Below, in pieces: positions 8,545 through 17,237 of a stretch of DNA of 64,000 bases. Both the position numbers and the translations under genes were made by a program. Position 1 is the stretch's first letter. Each line of letters starts with the position of its first letter. The stretch spans positions 1 through 64,000 of the forward strand of contig DAOUKH010000074.1 in assembly GCA_034421515.1 (NCBI GenBank). Direction: 5' to 3'. The notes beneath the pieces are model-generated. The model had not been told where the DNA came from, did not search any database, and was given only the letters and a program-made list of their open reading frames with translations. The DNA is from DAOUKH01 sp034421515 (GTDB lineage Bacteria; Chloroflexota; Dehalococcoidia; SHYB01).

Positions 8545-9957
8545 ATGCCCGCCGACTTCTCGAAGCTAGACAAGGCCTTCAACCCGGAGGTTGTCGTCGT
8601 CTTTGGCGACAAGAAGGAAAGCGGCTTCATGTGGCTCAACAGCATGAAGAACTTCAAGGGCAAGCTCTACTCGGTGCAGCTCGACCCAAAGGAAATCGCC
8701 GAGATCGAGAAGATGGGCGTCCAGAACTTCACCAGCCTCGCCGACGTGCCCGATCACGTCGACTACGCCGTCTGCGCCGTGCCCAGGAAGGTCGCACCCT
8801 TCATCGTCTCCGATTGCGTGAAGTACGGCGTCAACGCCGTGACCCTGTTCACCGCCGGCTTCGCCGAGACGGGAACGGACGACGGGCGCGAGGCCCAGGA
8901 TCAGATCTTCAAGCTCGCCCGCGACGGCGGTCTCACGCTCATCGGCCCCAACTGCATGGGCCTGCACAACCCCTCACGGGGCGTCTGTTTCTTTCCCGGC
9001 CAGCCCACCTACGAAGGGGGTTCCGTCGGCTTCGCCAGCCAGAGCGGCTCCCACGGCAACTCCTTCTCCGTCGCCGCCCCGGACAACGGGCTCCCCATCA
9101 GCAAGATGGTCAGCTTCGGCAACGGCATCATCCTCGAAAACGCCGACTACCTCGAATACTTCGCGCGCGACGACGAGACCAAGGTCATCGCCATGTACGT
9201 CGAGGGCCTGCAGGACGGACGGCGCTTCTTCTCCCAGCTCCGCGAGGTGACCAAGCGCAAGCCGGTGGTCATTTGGAAGGGTGGCCAGACCGACGACGGC
9301 AAGCGCGCCACCGCCTCCCACACCGCCTCCCTGGCCGAATCGATGGCGGTCTGGGAAGCCGCCGCGCGGCAGGCGGGCTGCGTCCTCGTCGGGTCGCTGG
9401 AAGAGGCCGTCGACGCCCTCAAGGCGCTTGTCTACCTGCCGCCCTTCACCGGCGGAGGCTGCGGTCTCACCGGCGGCGCGGGCGGCCAGTCCGTATCCAT
9501 CACCGACGCCTTCGGCAAGGCCGGACTCCAGGTCCCGCGGCTCTCCGACCACTCCTACAAGAAGCTCGCCGACTTCTTCAGCCTCGTTGGCGCCAGCTTC
9601 AGCAACCCCATCGACATGGGGTCGAACCGCACCGAGATCGACACCATCCTCAACATCCTCGCCGAAGACGACGTCATCGACGTCATCGTCATGCAGATGG
9701 CCATGACCACCATGGGGCGCGGCCGATCCGCCGTCAAAACGCAGCTCGAAGCGTTGATTCGCCTGAAGGAACGGACGTCGAAGCCCCTCGTTGCCGTGCC
9801 CGTCTCGCCCGCGCCCCTCGATCTGGCCGCCGAGATCAAGGAGATCAACGACAAGCTCATCGCGGCGGGCATCCCCTACTACCCAAGCTACGAGCGGGCC
9901 GCCTCGGGCCTCAAGAACGCCCTCGACTTCCACCGCGCTCAGGCGGAACTCCGCTAG
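8545..9957 (+). CDS. CoA-binding, ADP-forming acyl-CoA synthetase alpha-subunit-like protein
   Basis: 470 residues. The N-terminal CoA-binding (Rossmann) domain reads VVVVFGDKKESGFMW and ends with the GPNCMGLHNPSRG signature. The next succinyl-CoA-ligase-like domain contains FASQSGSHGNSF, and KGGQTDDGKRATASHTASLAES holds the His that is phosphorylated in ADP-forming acetyl-CoA synthetases. A third flavodoxin-like domain follows (LSLVGASFSNPIDMG). The ATP-grasp beta domain is absent, so either a separate beta subunit is encoded elsewhere or this is a non-catalytic acyl-CoA binder. Strong RBS GGGAGGA at 8534-8540. The gene sits next to other CoA-metabolism genes. Confidence 0.85.
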   Translation: MPADFSKLDKAFNPEVVVVFGDKKESGFMWLNSMKNFKGKLYSVQLDPKEIAEIEKMGVQNFTSLADVPDHVDYAVCAVPRKVAPFIVSDCVKYGVNAVTLFTAGFAETGTDDGREAQDQIFKLARDGGLTLIGPNCMGLHNPSRGVCFFPGQPTYEGGSVGFASQSGSHGNSFSVAAPDNGLPISKMVSFGNGIILENADYLEYFARDDETKVIAMYVEGLQDGRRFFSQLREVTKRKPVVIWKGGQTDDGKRATASHTASLAESMAVWEAAARQAGCVLVGSLEEAVDALKALVYLPPFTGGGCGLTGGAGGQSVSITDAFGKAGLQVPRLSDHSYKKLADFFSLVGASFSNPIDMGSNRTEIDTILNILAEDDVIDVIVMQMAMTTMGRGRSAVKTQLEALIRLKERTSKPLVAVPVSPAPLDLAAEIKEINDKLIAAGIPYYPSYERAASGLKNALDFHRAQAELR

Positions 9958-10241
9958 CCCGGCCCGTCCACGACCCGCGCCGGGACCCCCACCGCCGTCA
10001 GCGCTTGCACCGCCTCGTCCGGCGTGACCGTCTCGGTCCACTCCCGCACGTGGGCGTCGACGGCAGCCCGGTTCTTGACGCGAAGCTCGGCGCTCACGTA
10101 GTCGGGATAGGCCATGAGCTCGGGGTGCTCCATCGCTACGGTGAGGTACTGCCAGTGCCCATCGGTCGCCGCCTCGATGGCGCACCAGCCCTCGCGGCAG
10201 GGGTAGACCCCCCAGGGCGCGCTGTCCTCTGCATTGGGCAT
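9954..10241 (-). pseudogene. Orphan internal fragment of a CaiB/BaiF CoA-transferase
   Basis: 95 residues starting MPNAEDSAPWGVYPCREGWC. They align by eye with only the middle-to-late part of family III CoA-transferases, for example module 2 of the double enzyme at 499-2994 (PHGIYRCRD ... WVAIEAWSEDEW ... VGVASYPVQG). The N-terminal clamp and the region of the catalytic Asp are missing, and the fragment stops just after GVPARVVDG, where intact enzymes continue about 50-60 residues. It lies 9 bases downstream of the acetyl-CoA hydrolase gene and its stop overlaps that of the convergent gene (CTAG). Most likely a decayed relic; a small stand-alone domain protein is possible. Confidence 0.6.
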
Positions 10242-10250
10242 CGACCCCTC

Positions 10251-11525
10251 CTACCCCACACCGTCGGCCAAGCCGTCGCGGAAGTCGGGATGCGCAATGC
10301 CGATCAGGGCCTCCGCCCGCTGACGCATCGTCCGGCCATTGAGCGACGCAACGCCGAACTCGGTCACGATGTAGTCGGCGCAGTAGCGCGGTGTGCTCAC
10401 CGCGGCCCCCGAAGCAAGCCGGGGCGTGATCCGCGAGATCTTACCGCGCCCCGCCGTCGAGGGCATGGCGAAGATCGAAACGCCGCCTTTCGAGTGCAGC
10501 ACGCCCTCGATGAAGTCGAACTGCCCGCCCAAGCCGCTGATCTGGCGGGCGCCGATCGTCTCCGCGTTGATCTGCCCCGCGAGGTCGATCTCCACCGCCG
10601 AGTTGATTGAAATGAAGTCGTCGAGCTGCGCCAGCACCAGCGGGTTGTGGGTGTACGACACCGAGTCCAGGTGCACCGCCTCGTTCTCGTGAACGAACCG
10701 GTACAGGTCGGGGCCGCCCATCACCTCGCCGCACACCACCTTCCCCGTCGAAAGCGCCTTCCGGCTGCCGTTCACCACGCCCTTCTCGATCAGGGGCATA
10801 AACCCGTCCGAGATCATCCCCGAGTGCACCCCCAAGTCCTTCTTATCGTCGAGCATGAACATCAGGGCCTCGGGAATCGCGCCGATCCCCATCTGAATCG
10901 TCGCTCCGTCGGGGATCAGCGCCGCCACGTGCTCCGCAATGGCGCGCTCGACGTCGCCGATCTTCGATTGCCGGTGCTCGATGACGGGGTAGTCCGCGTC
11001 CACGAGGTAGTCGATCTCATCGACGTGGATCATCGAGTTGCCCAGCGTGCGCGGCGCCTGTTGGTTCACCTCGGCGATCACCAGCGGCGCCGAGCGTGCG
11101 ATGTCGATCATCGTGCACACCGAGACGCCAAGGCTCACGTAGCCGTGCTCGTCGGGTGGCGACACCTGAAGCAGTACGGCGTCCGCCGGCAACATCCCGT
11201 CCGGCATCAGCAACGCAGGCACCTGCGACAGCCGCAGCGGCATGAACTCCGCCGCGCCGGAATCGACCAGCTTCTGGGTGTGGCCGGTGACCTGCCACGT
11301 CGTCACCCGGATGTTCTCCAGAGGCTCGCGCAGCAGCTCAAGGTTGGCAAACACGAGGCCGACGTAGACGCCGAGGTCCTCGAAGCGCTCCCGTTCGTCG
11401 TACAGCGCCTGCAGCAGCGACAGCGGAGCGCCCGCGCCCTGCTGCAGCGTCAGCCTGCCCCGGACCGGCAGCGCCCGAATCGCCTCTCGCGCCGAGACAC
11501 GGGCCGGCGGGCCGCCGCGCTTCAT
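10251..11525 (-). CDS. Acetyl-CoA hydrolase/transferase family protein (4-hydroxybutyrate CoA-transferase-like)
   Basis: 424 residues, the usual size for family I-type Cat1/AbfT CoA-transferases. The N-terminal half contains VFANLELLREPLENIRVTTWQVTGHTQKLVDSG split over the acetyl-CoA hydrolase N-domain. The C-terminal half has QMGIGAIPEALMFML and HSGMISDGFMPLIEKG, typical of the C-domain that holds the glutamate accepting CoA, then GLGGQFDFIEG. These enzymes transfer CoA between acetate and short acids, or hydrolyse acetyl-CoA. The start is ATG, preceded by a weak purine stretch. The gene ends next to a CoA-transferase relic. Confidence 0.88.
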   Translation of the reverse strand: MKRGGPPARVSAREAIRALPVRGRLTLQQGAGAPLSLLQALYDERERFEDLGVYVGLVFANLELLREPLENIRVTTWQVTGHTQKLVDSGAAEFMPLRLSQVPALLMPDGMLPADAVLLQVSPPDEHGYVSLGVSVCTMIDIARSAPLVIAEVNQQAPRTLGNSMIHVDEIDYLVDADYPVIEHRQSKIGDVERAIAEHVAALIPDGATIQMGIGAIPEALMFMLDDKKDLGVHSGMISDGFMPLIEKGVVNGSRKALSTGKVVCGEVMGGPDLYRFVHENEAVHLDSVSYTHNPLVLAQLDDFISINSAVEIDLAGQINAETIGARQISGLGGQFDFIEGVLHSKGGVSIFAMPSTAGRGKISRITPRLASGAAVSTPRYCADYIVTEFGVASLNGRTMRQRAEALIGIAHPDFRDGLADGVG

Positions 11526-11648
11526 CCTGCTCTCCCTTCAGCACCCCGCAAGGCCGCATCCTCCACGGCGACGCATGATAGCAGCCCGCCGAGGCGGCAA
11601 CCCCTGCGCGCAATAGTCCTTCAACGGGGTACTCGAAGGCCGCCGCGT

Positions 11649-11678
11649 TGCCGCTTCTGAAGCGCCTATGGTATTCTG
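11649..11678 (+). promoter_or_regulatory. Promoter of the rpsB operon
   Basis: TTGCCG (11649-11654), 18-base spacer, TATTCT (11673-11678). A transcript would begin near 11685, which rules out the ATG at 11668 as start of rpsB and fits the ATG at 11734. Confidence 0.6.
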
Positions 11679-11733
11679 GCCCAAGAATTCGGCGGCGTTC
11701 GTGCCGCCACTGGTGAGGTTGATCGAAGAGCGT

Positions 11734-12573
11734 ATGGTGCAGCAACTCGCCGAGGCAGGCCCCGGCAACGACGAGCTCGTCAGCATGAAGCTCCTGCTCG
11801 AAACAGGAGTGCATTTCGGACACAAGACGCGGCGCTGGAACCCGAAGATGAAGCAGTACATCTTCACCCAGCGCAACGGCATCCACATCATCGACCTGCA
11901 GCAGACCTTGGGGATGCTCGCCGACGGCTATAACTTCATCAAGGAGACCGCCGCCGCCGGCAAGAAGATCCTCTTCGTCGGCACCAAGAAGCAGGCGCAG
12001 GGCGCCATCGAGACCGAGGCCCAGCGCTGCGGCATGTACTACGTCAACGTGCGCTGGCTCGGCGGCACCCTGACCAACTTCGACACCATTCACGCCCGGA
12101 TCAAGCACCTCGAAGAGCTCGAACGCCTCCGCGACACCGGCGGCTTCTCCAACCTCATCAAGAAAGAGGCGCTCCGGCGCACCAACGAAATCGAAAAGCT
12201 CAACCGCCAGATGGGCGGCATCAAGGAAATGCGGAGCCTCCCCGACGCGCTCTTCATCGTCGATCCCGGCAAGGAGAGCATCGCCGTCGCCGAGGCCCGC
12301 CGCCTCGAGATCCCCATCGTCGCCGTCAACGACACGGACTCCGACCCTAACCTCATCAACTACCCGATTCCCGCCAACGACGACGCGATCCGCTCCGTGC
12401 GGCTTATCACCGGCAAGATGGCCGACGCCGTCCTCGAAGGCCTCGCCCTGCGCGAGCAGCGCCTCCTCGAAGAGATGAAGGCCGCTGAAGCCGAAGATGA
12501 TGCCGAGGGCGAGGACGCCGGGGAGCCGGAATACGCCGTCGCGGGGTCGTCGGCCGAGCCCGACCAAGGCTAG
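11734..12573 (+). CDS. rpsB: 30S ribosomal protein S2
   Basis: 279 residues from the ATG at 11734. The S2 core begins SMKLLLETGVHFGHKTRRWNPKMKQYIF, continues with IIDLQQT, the second signature NVRWLGGTLTNF and PDALFIVDPGKESIAVAEARRL near the C-terminus. The tail after about residue 245 is very acidic (EAEDDAEGEDAGE), common in GC-rich Chloroflexota-like genomes. The internal ATG at 11785 (MKLLLETG) is the other plausible start; I prefer 11734 because GAAGAG lies a few bases before it and the promoter position allows it. First gene of the rpsB-tsf-pyrH-frr run. Confidence 0.95.
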   Translation: MVQQLAEAGPGNDELVSMKLLLETGVHFGHKTRRWNPKMKQYIFTQRNGIHIIDLQQTLGMLADGYNFIKETAAAGKKILFVGTKKQAQGAIETEAQRCGMYYVNVRWLGGTLTNFDTIHARIKHLEELERLRDTGGFSNLIKKEALRRTNEIEKLNRQMGGIKEMRSLPDALFIVDPGKESIAVAEARRLEIPIVAVNDTDSDPNLINYPIPANDDAIRSVRLITGKMADAVLEGLALREQRLLEEMKAAEAEDDAEGEDAGEPEYAVAGSSAEPDQG

Positions 12574-12639
12574 CGGCCACTATCGTCATGCCGATTTCCA
12601 GACGGCTCGCCCCGCGGGCCGCGTTGTAAGGAGCGCAAG

Positions 12640-13158
12640 GTGGCTGTCACCGCCGAGACCGTCAAGATCGTTCGCCAGCGCACCGGCGCCGGCATCCTCG
12701 AATCCAAGAACGCCCTCGTCGATGCCGAGGGTGACATCGACAAGGCCATCGAAGCACTGCGGGAGCAAGGCATCGCCAAGGGTGTCAAACTCTCCGGCAG
12801 GCGGGGGGCCAACGAGCTCAATCAGGGCGTCGTCGAGAGCTACATCCACACCGGCGGGCGCGTCGGCGTGCTCCTCGAGTTGAACTGCGAGACCGACTTC
12901 GTGGCGCGCACCGACGACTTCAAGGAGCTCGCGCACAACCTCGCGCTGCAAATCGCCGCGATGAATCCCGCCTACATCGGCGTCGACGACCTTCCGGAAG
13001 ACCCCACCGAGCAGGACATGGAAGCCAGCCTCTGGAACCAGCCGTTCATCCGGGACGGCTCGGTCCTTGTCAAAGACCTGGTTACCCAGTCCATCGGCAA
13101 GCTCGGCGAGAACATCAAGCTCACCCGGTTCGTCCGCTACGAGCTCGGGACCGAGTAG
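12640..13158 (+). CDS. tsf: Elongation factor Ts
   Basis: 172 residues with a GTG start at 12640 preceded by AAGGAG. The N-terminal UBA-like domain reads VRQRTGAGILESKNALVDAEG, followed by the core with LLELNCETDFVARTDDF, the classic EF-Ts signature 2. This is the short form lacking the long coiled-coil insertion of E. coli EF-Ts, as in Thermus. It recycles EF-Tu from the GDP form. Located 66 bases downstream of rpsB, as in most bacteria. Confidence 0.97.
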   Translation: MAVTAETVKIVRQRTGAGILESKNALVDAEGDIDKAIEALREQGIAKGVKLSGRRGANELNQGVVESYIHTGGRVGVLLELNCETDFVARTDDFKELAHNLALQIAAMNPAYIGVDDLPEDPTEQDMEASLWNQPFIRDGSVLVKDLVTQSIGKLGENIKLTRFVRYELGTE

Positions 13159-13193
13159 CCGCGCTCCGGCCCCGGAGCGGAACAGGGGCAGCC

Positions 13194-13910
13194 ATGGCGA
13201 CTCCTCGATACCGGCGGGCGGTGCTCAAGCTGAGCGGCGAGGCCCTGCGCGGCGAGGCTGTCTCCGGTATCGACCCCTCGACGCTGCGCTACGTCGCGAC
13301 TTCGATCAAGAAAGCCATCGAATCCGGCGTCCAGCTCGCCACCGTGGTTGGGGGCGGCAACATCTGGCGCGGCGCTCAGGCCGCCGACGCGGGCATGGAC
13401 CGCACCACCGCCGACTATGCCGGCATGCTCGCCACCGTCATCAACGCCCTCGCCCTCCAGGACGCCTTGGAGAACCTAGACGTAGACACCCGCATGCAGA
13501 CCGCCATCCCCATCCACAACGTGGCCGAGCCGTTCATTCAGCGCCGTTCCCTACGGCACCTGGAAAAGGGCCGCGCCGTCATCTTTGCCGCCGGCACCGG
13601 TAACCCCTTCGTCACCACCGACACCGCCGCCGCGCTCCGCTGCATGGAAATGAGCGCCGACGTCCTCCTCATGGCCAAGAACGGCGCGGATGGCGTCTAC
13701 ACCGCCGACCCCAAGATAGATCCCGGCGCTACGCGTTATGATGAGCTTGCCTACCTCGATGCCCTCAACCAGCGGCTCACCGTAATGGACTCCACTGCCC
13801 TCACCATGTGCATGGACAATAGCGTTCCAATCATCGTCTTCGACCTTCTCGACCCGGAGGGTCTCGCAAAGGCCCTGAACGGCGAAAAGATCGGGACGCT
13901 CATTCACTGA
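13194..13910 (+). CDS. pyrH: UMP kinase (uridylate kinase)
   Basis: 238 residues, the standard length of bacterial UMP kinase of the amino acid kinase fold. Motifs: KLSGEALRGE, VVGGGNIWRG (phosphate loop), DYAGMLATVINALALQDALE, RRSLRHLEKGRAVIFAAGTGNPFVTTDTAAALR and MAKNGADGVYTADPK. It converts UMP to UDP, normally with GTP activation and UTP inhibition. ATG at 13194 follows a GGGGCAG stretch. Third gene in the operon. Confidence 0.98.
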   Translation: MATPRYRRAVLKLSGEALRGEAVSGIDPSTLRYVATSIKKAIESGVQLATVVGGGNIWRGAQAADAGMDRTTADYAGMLATVINALALQDALENLDVDTRMQTAIPIHNVAEPFIQRRSLRHLEKGRAVIFAAGTGNPFVTTDTAAALRCMEMSADVLLMAKNGADGVYTADPKIDPGATRYDELAYLDALNQRLTVMDSTALTMCMDNSVPIIVFDLLDPEGLAKALNGEKIGTLIH

Positions 13911-13971
13911 AGACGGGCCCCGGCGAGGAGCGGAAGCGGCGAGACTTGACGTAGGCGATTGGAGCGGTTCG

Positions 13972-14529
13972 ATGATAGAGGAGACACTGAAGAACGCAGA
14001 AGGCCGCATGGAGAAGAGCGTGGCGGCGCTCGAACGGGACCTGGCCGGACTCCGCACCGGACGGCCCAATCCCGGGCTCATCGAGCACCTCCCCGTCGAC
14101 TACTACGGCGCACCGACGCCCCTCAACCAGCTCGGCACCATCTCCGTCCTTGAGGGCCGCGCCCTCTCGGTGCAGGTTTGGGACAAGGGCGCGGCCTCGG
14201 CGGTCGAAAAGGCGATCCTGAAGAGCTCCCTCGGGCTGGTCCCCATCGTCGAAGGCCAGACCCTGCGTGTGCCCATACCTCCGCTCACCGAGGAGCGGCG
14301 GCGCGACATGGTCAAACAGGTGCGCAAGCGGCTCGAAGAGGGCCGGGTCTCCGTCCGCAACGTGCGGCGCGACGCCATGGACGAGCTGAAGAAGGCGGAG
14401 CGCGACAAGGAGATCTCCCAAGACGAGCAGCGCCGGGCCCAGGAGCGGCTGCAGAAGGCCACGGACGCCCACATCGCCGACGCGGAGAAGATCGGCGAGC
14501 AAAAGGAACAGGAGTTGATGGAGGTCTAG
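13972..14529 (+). CDS. frr: Ribosome recycling factor
   Basis: 185 residues, exactly the usual RRF length. RTGRPNPGLIEHLPVDYYG, the PLNQLGTISV block and the C-terminal LTEERRRDMVKQVRKRLEEGRVSVRNVRRDAMD segment define the family; the helical arms make domain I. It acts with EF-G to split post-termination ribosomes. ATG 13972 (MIEETLKNAEGRMEKS) is preceded by a GGAGCGG stretch. It follows pyrH by 61 bases. Confidence 0.98.
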   Translation: MIEETLKNAEGRMEKSVAALERDLAGLRTGRPNPGLIEHLPVDYYGAPTPLNQLGTISVLEGRALSVQVWDKGAASAVEKAILKSSLGLVPIVEGQTLRVPIPPLTEERRRDMVKQVRKRLEEGRVSVRNVRRDAMDELKKAERDKEISQDEQRRAQERLQKATDAHIADAEKIGEQKEQELMEV

Positions 14530-14545
14530 CACGGGCCGCCCCGCC

Positions 14546-15277
14546 ATGACCACCGAAGTCGAACCGCGCGCCGAAGCGTCCCGGGAACGCCCCGCGGCCC
14601 CTCGCCACGTCGCCGTCATCATGGACGGCAACGGGCGCTGGGCGAAGCGTCGCGGCCTTCCCCGGCTCGCGGGACACCGCGCCGGCGTCAAGATCCTTCG
14701 CGACACCGTCGGCGCCTTCGCCGAACGCGGCGTCGAGGTGCTCACCCTCTACGCCTTCTCCAGCGAGAACTGGACGCGCCCCGACGCCGAGGTCCGCGGC
14801 CTCCTCGACCTGCTCACCGAGGCGGTACCCCGCGAGGCCCCCTACTTCCACGAACGGAACATCCGGCTGATGAACATCGGGCGGGAGGACCGCCTCTCCC
14901 CCGACCTCCGCGACAAGCTCATCAAGGCCCGTGATAAGACCGCCGGCAACACCGGCCTCACCCTTGTCGTCGCCCTCGACTACGGCAGCCGCTCCGAGTT
15001 GGTCCGGGCGGCGCGCCGTCTCGTCGCCTCCGGCGCCGCCCCCGAGGACATCACCGAGGAGGCCATCGCCCGCGAGCTCTACACCGGCGGCCTTCCCGAC
15101 CCCGACCTCATCATTCGCACCGGCGGCGAGATGCGGCTCAGTAACTTCCTGCTCTGGCAGGCGGCCTACTCCGAGATCTACACCACCCAGGCCTGCTGGC
15201 CCGACTTCGACGAGTCCGAGATCGAACGCGCCCTCACCGACTACGCCAGCCGTCAGCGCCGCTACGGCGGCCTCTAA
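14546..15277 (+). CDS. uppS: Isoprenyl transferase (undecaprenyl diphosphate synthase family)
   Basis: 243 residues. The cis-prenyltransferase signatures are all present: HVAVIMDGNGRWAKRRGLPRLAGH, LTLYAFSSENWTRP, ALDYGSRSELV and IRTGGEMRLSNFLLWQAAYSEIY. It condenses isopentenyl diphosphate onto farnesyl diphosphate to make the C55 lipid carrier of cell-wall glycans. The N-terminal 15 residues are extra to the core. The start lies 16 bases after frr. Confidence 0.97.
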   Translation: MTTEVEPRAEASRERPAAPRHVAVIMDGNGRWAKRRGLPRLAGHRAGVKILRDTVGAFAERGVEVLTLYAFSSENWTRPDAEVRGLLDLLTEAVPREAPYFHERNIRLMNIGREDRLSPDLRDKLIKARDKTAGNTGLTLVVALDYGSRSELVRAARRLVASGAAPEDITEEAIARELYTGGLPDPDLIIRTGGEMRLSNFLLWQAAYSEIYTTQACWPDFDESEIERALTDYASRQRRYGGL

Positions 15278-15289
15278 GTCCCTCCGCCG

Positions 15290-16081
15290 ATGCTGAAGAG
15301 CCGCATATATTCCGGCATTGTCGGCGTGCCAATCGTGGCCGCGCTGATCTGGTGGAGCATACCGTCCACCGCCGCCCTGGTCGCTGCCGCCGCCGTCATC
15401 GGCACCTACGAGTTCCACCGCCTCACCATGCGCGCCGGCGGCACGGTGATCTTCCTCCTCGGCGCCATCGCGGCCACCCTCTTCGTCGTCGACGCTTCGA
15501 TCCGCACCGACATGAGCGGGCCGCTCCTTGCCGGCACCGTTCTCGTTCCCCTCTTCGTCCTGATCTTCCTCCAGCCCAAGGAACGCCTGCTCTCAGACTG
15601 GGCATGGACCCTCGCCGGCGTCCTCTTCGTCGCCTGGACCTTGAGCCACGCCGTGCTCCTGCGGCGCGAGCCCGAAGGCCACGAGTGGCTCCTCACCGCC
15701 ATCATCCTGACGTTCGTCGTCGATTCCAGCGCCTACACCGTCGGCCGCCTCATCGGGCGGCGGCCCATGGCCCCGGCGATCAGCCCGGGGAAGACATGGG
15801 AGGGCTCGATCGGCGGCTTCCTGCTCGTCATCCCCGCCGCCGTGCTGCTCTCCTACCTCTTCGACCTCGATCTCAACCCCGCAGAGGCGTGCGGGCTCGG
15901 CATGTTGGTGGGGGTCGCGGCCCAGGCCGGCGACCTCGTCGAGTCGATGATCAAGCGCATCGCCGGGGCCAAGGACGCAGGCTCGCTCATCCCCGGTCAC
16001 GGGGGCCTGCTCGACCGGTTGGACAGCATAATTCCAGTAGTCGTTGTGGTATATTACTACCTGGTTTACGGTCTTCGGTGA
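15290..16081 (+). CDS. cdsA: Phosphatidate cytidylyltransferase
   Basis: 263 residues with about seven or eight membrane helices. The C-terminal half carries the CDP-diglyceride synthase signature around DSSAYTVGRLIGRRPMAP, ISPGKTWEGSIGG and GLLDRLDSIIPV. It makes CDP-diacylglycerol from phosphatidate and CTP for phospholipid synthesis in the cytoplasmic membrane. It starts 12 bases after uppS, and its TGA overlaps the RBS region of dxr. Confidence 0.95.
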   Translation: MLKSRIYSGIVGVPIVAALIWWSIPSTAALVAAAAVIGTYEFHRLTMRAGGTVIFLLGAIAATLFVVDASIRTDMSGPLLAGTVLVPLFVLIFLQPKERLLSDWAWTLAGVLFVAWTLSHAVLLRREPEGHEWLLTAIILTFVVDSSAYTVGRLIGRRPMAPAISPGKTWEGSIGGFLLVIPAAVLLSYLFDLDLNPAEACGLGMLVGVAAQAGDLVESMIKRIAGAKDAGSLIPGHGGLLDRLDSIIPVVVVVYYYLVYGLR

Positions 16082-16085
16082 GGCT

Positions 16086-17213
16086 ATGAAAAACCTGGTC
16101 GTTCTCGGTTCCACGGGTTCCATCGGCCGCCAGACACTCGACGTCGTACGAGCGCTCCCCGACAAGTTCAAGGTCGTCGGCCTCGCCGCCGGCGGCAACG
16201 TCGAGCTACTCAACGAGCAGGTGCAGGAGTTCAAGCCCGAGCTCCTCTACCACATACGCGGCGTCGGCGACTCCCACCTCCATCCCAACGGCTGGACGCA
16301 CGCCTCCATGGAGGAAATGGTCCGGCGCGAAGACGTCAACGCCATCATGGTCGGGACGGTCGGCCGCGAGGGCCTCAAGCCCACGCTCGAGGCGCTCAAC
16401 GCCAGGAAGAGCGTCGCCCTCGCCAACAAGGAAGTCATCGTCATGGCGGGCAACATCGTCATGGCGCAGGCGCACCGAAACGGCGTCGAGATCCTGCCCG
16501 TCGACAGCGAGCCCAGCGCCATGTGGCAGTGCATGCGCGGCGAGGACAAGGCCGTCCGGCGCATCTTCCTAACCGCCTCCGGCGGCCCCTTCCGCCACAC
16601 GCCGCTCAAGGAAATCTCGCGCGTGACGCCGAAACAGGCCCTCAACCATCCAACCTGGCGCATGGGCAGGAAGATCACCGTCGACTCCGCCACCCTGATG
16701 AACAAGGGCATGGAGGTGATCGAGGCGAACTGGCTCTTCGGCGTGCCCATCGACGACATCAACGTCGTCATCCATCCCCAGAGCATCATCCACTCGATGG
16801 TCGAGTTCTCCGACGGCTCCGTGAAGGCGCAGCTCGGCCCGCCCGACATGCGCCTCCCCATCCAATACGCGCTCTCCTACCCCGAGCGTTGGGGCAACCC
16901 CACGCTACCCCAGCTCAACCCCATCGAGGTGGGCACCCTGAACTTCGAGGAAATGAACCTGGAGCGCTATCCGTGCTTCAAGCTGGCGCTCGAAGCGGGG
17001 CGAAAAGGGGGCACCTATCCCGCGGTCCTCGCCGCCGCCGACGAAATCGCCGTGGGCATGTTCCTGGCCCACCAAATCGGCTTCAGCGACATTCCGAAGG
17101 TGGTGGACGCCGTCCTCAGCGCCCACGACAGTGAGGACTATCCGTCCCTGGAGGACGTACTCGACGCGGACCACTGGGCCCGGGACTACGCAAGGCGTCA
17201 GCGAGCCGAATAG
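16086..17213 (+). CDS. dxr: 1-deoxy-D-xylulose 5-phosphate reductoisomerase
   Basis: 375 residues from the ATG at 16086, four bases after cdsA. N-terminal NADPH-binding VLGSTGSIGRQTLDVV, then ALANKEVIVMAG, the substrate loop region DSEPSAMWQCMRGE, TASGGPFRHTPLKEISRVTPKQALNHPTW and MGRKITVDSATLMNKGMEVIEA, all diagnostic. It performs the first committed step of the MEP pathway, DXP to MEP, with a divalent metal. Oddity: the usual DSEHSA reads DSEPSA here, so the common His is Pro. It works with dxs and ispG encoded near 30-39 kb. Confidence 0.97.
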   Translation: MKNLVVLGSTGSIGRQTLDVVRALPDKFKVVGLAAGGNVELLNEQVQEFKPELLYHIRGVGDSHLHPNGWTHASMEEMVRREDVNAIMVGTVGREGLKPTLEALNARKSVALANKEVIVMAGNIVMAQAHRNGVEILPVDSEPSAMWQCMRGEDKAVRRIFLTASGGPFRHTPLKEISRVTPKQALNHPTWRMGRKITVDSATLMNKGMEVIEANWLFGVPIDDINVVIHPQSIIHSMVEFSDGSVKAQLGPPDMRLPIQYALSYPERWGNPTLPQLNPIEVGTLNFEEMNLERYPCFKLALEAGRKGGTYPAVLAAADEIAVGMFLAHQIGFSDIPKVVDAVLSAHDSEDYPSLEDVLDADHWARDYARRQRAE

Positions 17214-17237
17214 CGCCCGGGCTCCGTAGTACCGGCC

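Noticed and set aside
8508..10610. Very long plus-strand open frame (about 700 codons) crossing the synthetase and hydrolase genes
   Set aside because: Arg/Pro-rich translation with no domain; it is an out-of-frame shadow caused by high GC, while the overlapping frames encode clear families.
11668..11733. Earlier start of rpsB at 11668
   Set aside because: It would overlap the -10 region of the only good promoter, and the extra residues do not look like S2.
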